From positions 1 through 17,033 of the forward strand of contig JBKBXU010000062.1 in NCBI GenBank assembly GCA_046313675.1: a stretch of DNA of 17,033 nt, in the 5' to 3' direction. Origin of the DNA: JBKBXU01 sp046313675 (lineage in GTDB: Bacteria > Bacteroidota > Bacteroidia > Cytophagales > Cytophagaceae). Under the pieces are notes generated by a model that had not been told where the DNA came from, searched no databases, and saw only the letters and a list, made by a program, of their open reading frames with translations. How positions within the stretch are numbered: position 1 is the stretch's first letter; the number at the start of each line of letters is the position of its first letter. The translations under genes were made by a program, and so were the position numbers. This document shows positions 7,120-14,451 of the stretch, piece by piece.

Positions 7120-8643
7120 ATGCAAAACCGAATCTTATTATTTCTTCTCTTTGCCCTTTATCTGGCATTCCATCTTTATACGTTAAATTTATTTCCACTT
7201 CCCTGGTTTGATGAAACGTTTTTTGCCAGCATAGCCTATAATTTCGCCGAAACCGGACGTTTTGTCCCTGGTACAGCATCTGTGATTATGGAGGACAGGG
7301 AATTGTTTCTTCATGGCCCTCTTTACTATCTGATGGGGGCAATCTCCTTTAAGCTTTTTGGCTTTGGTGTATTCCAGTTTCGAATTATCAACTTCTTATT
7401 TGGTTTGGCATTGATTTTCCTTACTGCCCGACTGTTTCGCAGTCAGTATAAGGCAAGCGACCTGTCTATTCCCCTTTTTCTTCTTGCAACGTTTTTGCTT
7501 GATCCCTTTACCAACCTTGTTCTTCACGAGGGCAGAATGGATCTGGTTGCCATGTTTTTTATCATAGCCTGTATATTTATTTTACTCAAAGGGCTTGAGG
7601 GATATCCTAAAATATATTTTCTTTTTTCCGGTTTGTATGGGGTGCTTGGTGTGCTTACCAGTCCCAGGCCGGCCTTTATTCTCGCAATTGTATTGCTGAT
7701 ATTCATGGTTTCTGCGTTTCGTCAAGGCTTTTTGAATGCCCTGGTTATGCTATGGCTATGGGTCATTCCCTTTATCGTTTTTTATGGATTATGGGTTTGG
7801 TATGCCTTTGGAGACATCGGTGGCCTTCTGGCTTATTACGGGGAGATATCAGAAGGCAAACACACCGTGGACCGGTCGTTTATTGGCGGACGCTTTTACA
7901 TCCCCAGACAGGAATATCTGCTCATTGGAATAGCCGTTATCGCCATAATCTATGGCGTAATAATGAAAGGAAAAGAATTTTTGGACAACCTGATGCTTAT
8001 AAGTATATTTTCCATTATAAGCTTTTACATTGTGGTAAGGGATCTGGGCCCATATTCAGCGTTAATTCTTCCTTTCTATTACCTGGTTATTTTCAAGAGC
8101 TTTAATATAAGCGGCCGCCTGACCTTTAAAAACCCTGCGGTGTACCTTATGGTGATGCTTTTTGTCTTTAATTCAGCGTTTTTTCTTTTAAAAGGCATGC
8201 AAATGTTGGCTCAGCGGAAAGAGAGAAACCCGGAGGTCGCAGAATCCTTTATTGCCGATAACATTCCTGCAGGTAGCCGTGTCGTTGGCGACCCCCTTTA
8301 TTATTATGCGGTAAAAAAAGCAGGCTCTGATTACCAATATTCAACGCTCTTCGGGGAATTGGAGGAGAGGGAGTATTTACTGAGGGAGGAATACCAATAT
8401 GAGTACATGATCGTAAGTGAACATCTTCGAACAAGCAAGCCACATATCCCTAAGTTATTTTATAGAAATTCAGAATTGGAGGTAGTTGCCACAATGATTA
8501 GTGGACAGAATAAATTCAGCCGGGCCATTAGCCGCTTAAATATTCTTTCCGAAATGGAAAAGGATGGCTATTCGGCGGTGATCTATAAAAGGATCAAGTC
8601 CAAACCACCGCTCCATGATCACGATCATGGGCATTCACATTAA
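7120..8643 (+). CDS. GT39/ArnT-like membrane glycosyltransferase (GT-C fold)
   Basis: The 507-residue protein has about ten membrane helices in its first 360 residues. Early motifs are those of polyprenyl-phosphate-sugar-dependent GT-C enzymes: PWFDE (28-32; the acidic D31/E32 in the first outer loop is the usual catalytic or metal site), HGPLYY (65-70) and HEGRMD (136-141). After the last helix (about 340-360) a soluble C-terminal domain runs from about 365 to the end. Such enzymes move a sugar from a lipid carrier to a lipid, polysaccharide or protein on the periplasmic side; the acceptor is unknown. The protein ends in a His/Asp tail (HDHDHGHSH). The start ATG is clear and an inverted repeat lies upstream. 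The stop overlaps the stop of the convergent SNF2 gene (shared TTAA), so there is no room for a terminator. Confidence 0.85.
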   Translation: MQNRILLFLLFALYLAFHLYTLNLFPLPWFDETFFASIAYNFAETGRFVPGTASVIMEDRELFLHGPLYYLMGAISFKLFGFGVFQFRIINFLFGLALIFLTARLFRSQYKASDLSIPLFLLATFLLDPFTNLVLHEGRMDLVAMFFIIACIFILLKGLEGYPKIYFLFSGLYGVLGVLTSPRPAFILAIVLLIFMVSAFRQGFLNALVMLWLWVIPFIVFYGLWVWYAFGDIGGLLAYYGEISEGKHTVDRSFIGGRFYIPRQEYLLIGIAVIAIIYGVIMKGKEFLDNLMLISIFSIISFYIVVRDLGPYSALILPFYYLVIFKSFNISGRLTFKNPAVYLMVMLFVFNSAFFLLKGMQMLAQRKERNPEVAESFIADNIPAGSRVVGDPLYYYAVKKAGSDYQYSTLFGELEEREYLLREEYQYEYMIVSEHLRTSKPHIPKLFYRNSELEVVATMISGQNKFSRAISRLNILSEMEKDGYSAVIYKRIKSKPPLHDHDHGHSH

Positions 8644-10589
8644 TCAAAAATAGAGGTGATATCTTCTCTTGATAGAGATTTTACGAAACTTTCTTCCGTG
8701 GTAATCAACTCTTCTGCAAGCTTCTTTTTATTCATCTGAAGGTTTAGGATCTTCTCCTCTACCGTGTTTTTTGTGATGAATTTGTAGGTGAACACCTTGT
8801 TTTTTTGTCCGATGCGATAGGCTCTGTCAATGGCTTGTGCCTCCACGGCAGGGTTCCACCAGGGATCCAAAATGAAGACATAATCTGCAGCGGTAAGGTT
8901 TAAACCTACACCACCTGCTTTTAAAGAGATCAAAAAGACCTTCACATCTTCATTGTTTTGGAACAGCTCTACCTGCCCCTGACGCTCTTTGGTTGCGCCA
9001 TCAAGATAAGCATACTCAATATTTTCTTTTAAAAGATATTCTTTTATGATGGCCAGGTGTTTTACAAACTGGCTAAATATTAATATTTTATGATCCTTGC
9101 CCAATGCGCCCTGCAACATATGCACGATGTCCTCCATTTTACCTGAACTTCCGGAGTATTCCGGCAATACAAGTTTCGGGTGGTTGGCCAGTTGTCGTAG
9201 TTTGGTAAGGCCCTGCAAAAGCAGAAGTTGTGATTTTGAGACACCGTTCTTTTCAATGGAATCCAAAATCATGTTACGGTATTCGGATTTTACTTTCTCA
9301 TACTCTGCTTCCTGATCCGTACTCATTTTACAGTACTTGATATTTTCTACTTTTTCAGGAAGCTCTGTGGCTACCTGTGACTTGTGTCTGCGGAGAATAA
9401 AAGGTTTTATAATAGAATAAAGTCTTTTGACCTTATTTTCATCTTGCCGTTTTTCTATGGGTGCAAGAAATTCATTTTTAAAGAATGTTTGCGTTCCAAG
9501 CAAGCCGGGATTGATGAACGACATCTGAGACCAGAGATCCATAATGCTGTTTTCTATAGGCGTACCCGTAAGTATTAGCCTGTGCTTTGAATGGAGCTCC
9601 TTTACTGCCTGTGCAATGTTGGATTCGGGATTTTTTATTGCCTGCGATTCATCCAGGATGATGTAATTGAACTTATACCGGCTTAGCAGGTCAACATCAA
9701 TACGTGTGGTTCCGTAAGAGGTCAGCACAAGGTCATAGCCCTCAAACTGTTCCACGTTTTTCTCGCGGTATGTACCCGTATAGTTGAAGATCTTTAATTC
9801 AGGGGTGAATTTGCCAGCTTCCATTTCCCAGTTGTAAAGCAGGGACGTTGGCATTATAAGCAAACTGGCATTGGCTGCTCCCTGTTCTTTCTGGCTTTGT
9901 AAGAGTGCTAAGGTCTGAACGGTTTTTCCCAAACCCATGTCATCGGCAAGGCATCCTCCAAAACTATATTTTTGCAGGAATTGCATCCAATTGTATCCGG
10001 CTTTTTGATAAGGTCGAAGCAAGCCTTTGAATCCTTTCGGAAGATCGCTGTCTTCTATTTCATCAAACTCTTTTAATTTTTCCAGCTTCCGGTCTATTAT
10101 TACTTGCGCCAGATTCCCGGTTCTTAAGTCCTGAACCAGGGATAGGTGGTGTTTCTTAAGTTTTACACCTTTGGTGGTGTCTTCCTCTATAAAGCCAAAG
10201 AGCTCGGAATACTGGCTGAACCATTCTTCCGGTATTACCGCAATTTCTCCGTTGGGAAGTTCGAATTCCTTCTTTTTTTTCAGTATGTAATTCCTAAGGG
10301 TGAGAAATGGAATCTCAAATTCTCCAAACTTGATTATGGCATGAATATCAAACCAATCGTTGTTTTCTTTAACCTCTAGGTTGATGGAAGAAGTACCAAC
10401 AAAATACCGTTTTCCGTCTTTGCTGTTTTGCTTAAACAGGTAGCCTTGAGATAACAATTCTTCTCTATGGCGATTAAGCCATGAAAAGGCGGCTGTTTTT
10501 TCAAGAATGGCTTTGCTGTGCCGGAACTCCATTGAGCGGCCTTTCAACTCCTGAACTACGGATTTTTCCAGGTCAACATTCCTCTTCAC
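8640..10589 (-). CDS. SNF2 helicase, C-terminal part with complete ATPase core
   Basis: Counting from the GTG at 10589, 649 residues carry the whole Swi2/Snf2 motor: GLLRPYQKAGYNWM at 189-202 (Q-like region), Walker A DDMGLGKT (216-223), Walker B ILDESQ (DESQ 313-316), motif III LTGTPIEN (340-347), then the second RecA-like lobe with IFSQF (504-508), LISLKAGGVGLNL (553-565) and motif VI QAIDRAYRIGQ (585-595; arginine fingers R589 and R592). Residues about 20-130 resemble the bacterial SNF2-associated region. It would remodel DNA-protein or RNA polymerase complexes by ATP-driven translocation. The first start after the interrupting stop is this GTG, 33 bases on, without an evident Shine-Dalgarno; the next is an ATG at 10532. 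The stop overlaps the convergent glycosyltransferase stop. Confidence 0.85.
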   Translation of the reverse strand: MKRNVDLEKSVVQELKGRSMEFRHSKAILEKTAAFSWLNRHREELLSQGYLFKQNSKDGKRYFVGTSSINLEVKENNDWFDIHAIIKFGEFEIPFLTLRNYILKKKKEFELPNGEIAVIPEEWFSQYSELFGFIEEDTTKGVKLKKHHLSLVQDLRTGNLAQVIIDRKLEKLKEFDEIEDSDLPKGFKGLLRPYQKAGYNWMQFLQKYSFGGCLADDMGLGKTVQTLALLQSQKEQGAANASLLIMPTSLLYNWEMEAGKFTPELKIFNYTGTYREKNVEQFEGYDLVLTSYGTTRIDVDLLSRYKFNYIILDESQAIKNPESNIAQAVKELHSKHRLILTGTPIENSIMDLWSQMSFINPGLLGTQTFFKNEFLAPIEKRQDENKVKRLYSIIKPFILRRHKSQVATELPEKVENIKYCKMSTDQEAEYEKVKSEYRNMILDSIEKNGVSKSQLLLLQGLTKLRQLANHPKLVLPEYSGSSGKMEDIVHMLQGALGKDHKILIFSQFVKHLAIIKEYLLKENIEYAYLDGATKERQGQVELFQNNEDVKVFLISLKAGGVGLNLTAADYVFILDPWWNPAVEAQAIDRAYRIGQKNKVFTYKFITKNTVEEKILNLQMNKKKLAEELITTEESFVKSLSREDITSIFD

Positions 10590-10619
10590 TTTATGGAAGA
10601 TGTAGGAGTCGGTAGTTTT

Positions 10620-10622
10620 TTA
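10620..10622 (-). other. In-frame TAA interrupting the SNF2 gene
   Basis: The frame reads ...TAT GTA AAA CTG TAA AAA ACT ACC GAC... on the minus strand. Residues on both sides (ISYVKL and KTTDSYIFHK) fit one continuous protein. A single G to T change of a GAA codon would create it. The base after the stop is A; no readthrough motif such as CARYYA follows. Confidence 0.85.
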
Positions 10623-11561
10623 CAGTTTTACATACGATATTGCTGTATTGTCGGAAGGGAAACTGAATTTGCCATATTGAAAAGAAAGCCCCAAAACTAT
10701 TTTACTGTTTTCAGATTCTTTACTTTCTTTTTGGTCAAATAGGGAAAGATTTTCATTTCCACCCAACTCTGTAATAGATATGACCGGCTGAGGATTCTCT
10801 TCTATAGGTTGTATATCAAATCCTTTGGCATGTACATTAAATGCGGCAATAACTGGCGTGATAAACTTTTCATAGTAAGTGTCTTCCATTTTTCGGGGAA
10901 CAACTATGAATTTTTTATTAAGGAAAGGCCGGAGTTTGTTGCCGTCTATTTCTCCCTCAAAATGATATAGCATGTTATCCACTAAAAGCCATGCAGGCTG
11001 GTTGCAGACAATTATGGCATTTTTATAGGCAAACTCCACCTTTTCTCCCTGGTATTTTATGGTCGGGAAATAGTGCGTGTTATCCTCGTTCCGCATAAAG
11101 TGAAACAATACAGATGCTTTATGAGGTGCAACGGTTACCTGTTTCCATGTGGGTTCCCCATCGCTGCCCATTTCAAAAACCATTTTCCCCTCCATTAAGG
11201 CAAGAATGTCGGCCATTCGCTGATCTATATAATTACTTATGGCCTCCTGCAAGATTTTGTCCCCTTTTTCTTTATTATAAACCTTGTGGAAAAATTCAGG
11301 TGGGGTAATTTTTTTATTATAAAATTTCTTAATGATTACTTCCTGTTGTATTGAGTCCATTAACTCAATCAGGCGATAGTCTTTGTCATCGAGTCCTGAA
11401 GAGAATTCAGACGCATTTTTTGAAGAAATATTTTGATGTTTAAGCGTAAGTTTCCCATTCTGATCCAACTGAACCATAAAGGATTCGAACAGGTATCCTA
11501 AATATTCATGTTGTAGCAGTGAGTAGGTAATCTGAAAAGGCTCGGCTGTAGAAACTTTCAT
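10620..11561 (-). CDS. SNF2 helicase, N-terminal part (313 residues before the in-frame stop)
   Basis: The ORF starts at the ATG at 11561 (MKVSTAEPFQITYSLLQHEYLG) and matches what I recognise as the N-terminal region of long Bacteroidota SNF2 proteins: FESFMVQL, HQNISSKNASEF, KVYNKEKGDK, EMGSDGEPTWKQV, HFMRNEDNTHYFPTIKYQGE, FLNKKFIVVPRKMEDTYYEKF. It contains no ATPase motif and on its own would have no helicase activity; in the intact protein this region is thought to guide or regulate the motor. The ORF ends at the TAA at 10620-10622, and the same frame continues directly into the C-terminal part. A perfect TAnnTTTG element sits at 11584-11591. The UbiA gene ends 82 bases upstream on the same strand. 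Confidence 0.8.
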   Translation of the reverse strand: MKVSTAEPFQITYSLLQHEYLGYLFESFMVQLDQNGKLTLKHQNISSKNASEFSSGLDDKDYRLIELMDSIQQEVIIKKFYNKKITPPEFFHKVYNKEKGDKILQEAISNYIDQRMADILALMEGKMVFEMGSDGEPTWKQVTVAPHKASVLFHFMRNEDNTHYFPTIKYQGEKVEFAYKNAIIVCNQPAWLLVDNMLYHFEGEIDGNKLRPFLNKKFIVVPRKMEDTYYEKFITPVIAAFNVHAKGFDIQPIEENPQPVISITELGGNENLSLFDQKESKESENSKIVLGLSFQYGKFSFPSDNTAISYVKL

Positions 11562-11583
11562 CCTTAAAACTATAAAACAACTT

Positions 11584-11591
11584 CAAATTTA
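11584..11591 (-). promoter_or_regulatory. Candidate -7 promoter element of the SNF2 gene
   Basis: TAAATTTG on the minus strand is a perfect TAnnTTTG match. No TTG lies at the expected 17-23 base distance upstream; the nearest ones are at 11 and 27 bases. Transcription would start near 11577, about 16 bases before the ATG at 11561. Confidence 0.35.
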
Positions 11592-11643
11592 GGATTTTTT
11601 TGCAATATACTTGCATCTCAAGCCACTTAAATTTATTCACATT

Positions 11644-12513
11644 TTATAGTTTTCGCAGTATCAGAAAGATAAAAAACAGGATAAATGCCAATGATGATAG
11701 CAGGTTTAGGCGCATGACAAATTCATAACAAACCGCTCTTTTTCCGGAGAAACAAAACCAGGCCCAGCGGAAGAAGTACAACAGGGTTGGTACCAGTAAA
11801 ATTAGGAAAACCCCTATAGCTAATACATCTGCGTAAAGAGAGAAATACCAAATAAAACCGGAAGTGCTCATCATAAAAACAATACCTGTCCAAATGAAAG
11901 TTCCTCTTACTCCCAATATGCGGCTGATGGTTACATCGCCCCTTCGGGCATCTTCCTTATGTTGGTAAATTTGTGTCATTGGGTAGGAACCAAGCAGCAT
12001 TATGCTGCATAGAGAGGATGCAAAAAGATGCTTTGAGGAAAGGATTCCTGCAAACTCATGGTTGTTTATTGCCAACAAAGACATCAGGAATGTATAGCTT
12101 CCCTGAAAGAGCGCAACGACCAACAGACCAAGGAAGGGAAACTTTTTCAATCGAATGGCCGGGTGGCTGTAGGCTTTTGATGCAAGGCCTATAAAAAAAA
12201 TCATAAGTGCAAATTCCCAACGAACCAGAAGGCTTAGCAGTAGTGAAAGGGCAAACAGAGCCAGAGATACCCAAAGGAGTTCTTTCTGAACCTTGGGAGG
12301 GTGCTTTAAACCACCGATACTGTCCTCGTCTTTGTCGTAATAACTATTAAACCCATTGCTGCATGGATAAAACAGAAGGTGGATAATGATAAATGACAGC
12401 ACCAGGTTTGGCCAATGAAGCTGCTCGGCCTGACTTATGGCAAATAAGAAGAATGGCAGTAGAAACAGAGAAAATGGAATCCTCAGGTGGAGAAGAGTTG
12501 ATTTGCTGATCAT
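11644..12513 (-). CDS. UbiA-family membrane prenyltransferase
   Basis: Start is placed at the ATG at 12513 (MISKSTLLHLRIPFSLF), which matches the family; the frame extends to a GTG at 12540. The 289-residue protein has about eight or nine membrane helices. UbiA enzymes attach a polyprenyl chain from its diphosphate to an aromatic or other acceptor. The first Mg-diphosphate motif is N56xxxD60xxxD64 (NSYYDKDED) and the second is YQHKEDARRGD (D188, D193). YSHPAIRLKKFPFLG (115-129) is the loop that usually precedes the fifth helix. It diverges from a type III polyketide synthase and a methyltransferase with an 82-base gap, so the PKS product is a likely acceptor, but this is inference from position. 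The prenyl donor and exact acceptor cannot be read from the sequence. Quinone, haem O or chlorophyll-type roles are less likely given the neighbours. Confidence 0.88.
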   Translation of the reverse strand: MISKSTLLHLRIPFSLFLLPFFLFAISQAEQLHWPNLVLSFIIIHLLFYPCSNGFNSYYDKDEDSIGGLKHPPKVQKELLWVSLALFALSLLLSLLVRWEFALMIFFIGLASKAYSHPAIRLKKFPFLGLLVVALFQGSYTFLMSLLAINNHEFAGILSSKHLFASSLCSIMLLGSYPMTQIYQHKEDARRGDVTISRILGVRGTFIWTGIVFMMSTSGFIWYFSLYADVLAIGVFLILLVPTLLYFFRWAWFCFSGKRAVCYEFVMRLNLLSSLAFILFFIFLILRKL

Positions 12514-12595
12514 AAAAATATTTGCTCTATTCTTAAACACAATATAGGCTTCAAGGTTTAATATGCATTATTATTTTTTATTTAGAAAGAAAGAC

Positions 12596-13759
12596 ATGCC
12601 TGGATATATAACTTCTATAGGGACAGCAAAGCCGGTGTATTCATTTCCTCAGGGCAGTATTGCTGACTTTATGTCTAAATCGGCTGGCCTTGATCAGGAT
12701 GAAAGGCGGCGACTTCAGGTGCTTTACAGGGCGTCCGGAATAAAGTCCAGAAGTAGTGTAATTCCTGATTTTGGGAGACCCTTTGGTGAGTATGAATTTT
12801 TCCCGAATGCCCCTTTTCTGAAGCCGGAGCCTAATGTTAGTCAGCGACTGCAACTATTTAGAAAATACGGCCCCGAATTAGCTGCTGAAGCTATAATATC
12901 CTGTCTTGAAAATCATTCCAACAAAGACCTCAGCGATATTACCCACCTGATTACAGTGAGTTGTACAGGTATGTATGCTCCCGGATTAGATATTGATATC
13001 ATACGCCGGCTTGAAATGTCAACGTCCACCAAAAGGACAAATATTGCTTTTATGGGCTGTTATGCAGCCTTCAACGGCCTTAATGTTGCCGGTTCCATTT
13101 GTCAGGCTGACCCGGAAGCGGTTGTACTTGTGGTTTGTGTGGAACTTTGTACCATTCATTATAGAACAGGAAAAGATACGGACACCCTGCTTGCCAATGC
13201 CTTATTTGGTGATGGTGCTGCCGCAGCACTTATTCAGGGTCATTCAGATGGACAGAATGCTCTTCAGATGACATCTTCTTACAGTGAAATGCTTTCGGAA
13301 GGAATAGAAGAAATGACTTGGGAAATAAGCCCGCTAAGCTTTGAAATGAAACTGTCGTCCTATGTCCCGGATCTGATAAAAAAGGGCATAGGAAAGTTGA
13401 CGGCAATACTTCTTAACAAGGGTTCAGTCAGGCTTTCCGACATCGCATACTTTGCCATTCATCCCGGGGGTAAAAGGATATTGGAAGTTTTGGAAGAGGA
13501 ATTGGAGATGGAAACATCTGACAACAGATTTGCCTACAAAGTATTAAGGGAGTATGGAAATATGTCTTCTGCAACCATAGTGTATGTTCTGAAAGAGTTG
13601 CTGAACGAATTGATCCCGGGGGATCAGGGTAAGAATGTTCTTAGTTTGGCCTTTGGCCCTGGACTTACCATTGAATCCATGCTTCTTAAAACAGTTCTTG
13701 CTGAGCCATCTGTAACTACTACACAAAAAACGTATGCTGCAATTCAAGGAAAGATCTAA
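12596..13759 (+). CDS. Type III polyketide synthase (chalcone/alkylresorcinol synthase-like)
   Basis: Start is placed at the ATG at 12596 (MPGYITSIGTAKP), where family members begin; the frame is open to an ATG at 12563, which would add an 11-residue extension unlike the family. The 387-residue protein has the thiolase-fold catalytic triad of type III PKSs: Cys155 in AFMGCYAAFNG, His289 in FAIHPGGKR and Asn322 in EYGNMSSAT. The C-terminal FGPGLTIES block matches the conserved GFGPG loop. LFGDGAAAA is also typical. These homodimeric enzymes extend an acyl starter with malonyl-CoA and cyclise it to resorcinols, pyrones or phloroglucinols. Whether the starter is a long fatty acyl chain cannot be told by eye. 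The methyltransferase gene overlaps its end by 26 bases, so the two are an operon, opposite the UbiA gene. Confidence 0.92.
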   Translation: MPGYITSIGTAKPVYSFPQGSIADFMSKSAGLDQDERRRLQVLYRASGIKSRSSVIPDFGRPFGEYEFFPNAPFLKPEPNVSQRLQLFRKYGPELAAEAIISCLENHSNKDLSDITHLITVSCTGMYAPGLDIDIIRRLEMSTSTKRTNIAFMGCYAAFNGLNVAGSICQADPEAVVLVVCVELCTIHYRTGKDTDTLLANALFGDGAAAALIQGHSDGQNALQMTSSYSEMLSEGIEEMTWEISPLSFEMKLSSYVPDLIKKGIGKLTAILLNKGSVRLSDIAYFAIHPGGKRILEVLEEELEMETSDNRFAYKVLREYGNMSSATIVYVLKELLNELIPGDQGKNVLSLAFGPGLTIESMLLKTVLAEPSVTTTQKTYAAIQGKI

Positions 13760-14441
13760 TGCCGCCGAAATCATGGATGATTTATCCATCTCAGGTGAGG
13801 TCATTGATAAAACGCTTAAAGAACTGGAAATAATTAATGACTGGCTTGGTGGCAATGGCGTTATTCAAAGCGGCCTTGAAAAGGTGCATAAAAAGCGGCC
13901 TCTGGAAGGAAAGATAACCATTGCGGATGTTGGTTGCGGAGGAGGAGACTTGTTGAAATTAATTTCCCTTTGGGCCGGAAAGCGGGGGCTTGACGTTAGC
14001 TTAACCGGAATAGATGCTAATCCTGACATCATCCGGTATGCAGAAGAAAATACCTCAGCGTTTCCGGAAATACATTATATGTGTAAGGACATATTTTCTC
14101 CGGAGTTTTCGAATGAGACATTTGATCTGATTACTTCAACCCTTTTTTGCCATCATTTTACGGATGAACAGCTTATAGCAATGTTACAACAATTCGGCAA
14201 GCAGGCCAGAAAGGCTATTGTGATCAACGATCTTCACCGGCATTGGTTTGCTTATTACTCTATTAAGTGGATAACCGGGGTGTTTTCTAAATCCTACATG
14301 GTCAAACACGATGCCTGTGTGTCTGTTCAGAGGGCCTTTAGAAGGCAGGAATTACAAAGGATAATAGAAGCGGCAGGTTTTTCCGATTATTCCATACAGT
14401 GGAAGTGGGCCTTCCGCTTTGAAATTGTGATTTTCGTATAG
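13734..14441 (+). CDS. SAM-dependent methyltransferase of the type III PKS locus
   Basis: The 235-residue class I methyltransferase has motif I ADVGCGGGD (64-72) binding S-adenosylmethionine, an acidic residue after beta-2 in LTGIDANPD (D94), and a post-motif DLITSTLFCHHF (131-142). The opening KERSNAAEIMDDLSISGEVIDKTL is characteristic of the subfamily that travels with type III PKS genes in Bacteroidota. The ATG at 13734 lies inside the end of the PKS gene (26-base overlap), which indicates translational coupling. It probably O- or C-methylates the PKS product. In the related loci I recall, a FAD-dependent oxidoreductase usually follows; here the next gene, 10 bases on, is unrelated and convergent. 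Confidence 0.9.
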   Translation: MLQFKERSNAAEIMDDLSISGEVIDKTLKELEIINDWLGGNGVIQSGLEKVHKKRPLEGKITIADVGCGGGDLLKLISLWAGKRGLDVSLTGIDANPDIIRYAEENTSAFPEIHYMCKDIFSPEFSNETFDLITSTLFCHHFTDEQLIAMLQQFGKQARKAIVINDLHRHWFAYYSIKWITGVFSKSYMVKHDACVSVQRAFRRQELQRIIEAAGFSDYSIQWKWAFRFEIVIFV

Positions 14442-14451
14442 AAAGAAAGGT

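Larger units (their letters stand above)
8640..11561 (-). pseudogene. SNF2-family helicase, full length but interrupted by one in-frame TAA
   Basis: Read from the ATG at 11561 to the stop at 8640-8642, this frame encodes 973 codons plus stop. It matches throughout the long SNF2/Rad54-like DEAD/DEAH-box protein common in Bacteroidota, except for codon 314, which is TAA (10620-10622). The residues after the stop (KTTDSYIFHKVKRN) continue the family sequence in the same frame, so there is no frameshift. A GAA to TAA change would explain the interruption, as Glu is expected there. All helicase motifs downstream are intact. The possibilities are a recent nonsense mutation, a base error in the source sequence, suppression of the stop, or two separately translated halves. 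The two halves are listed separately as well. Confidence 0.75.

Noticed and set aside
7752..8105. A 117-codon alternative plus-strand frame inside the glycosyltransferase gene
   Set aside because: It overlaps the transmembrane coding region in another frame and its translation has no domain or membrane pattern expected of a real protein.
12563..12595. An upstream ATG that would add 11 residues to the type III PKS
   Set aside because: The extension (MHYYFLFRKKD) is unlike family N-termini, which begin at the MPGYITSIGT-type sequence encoded from 12596.
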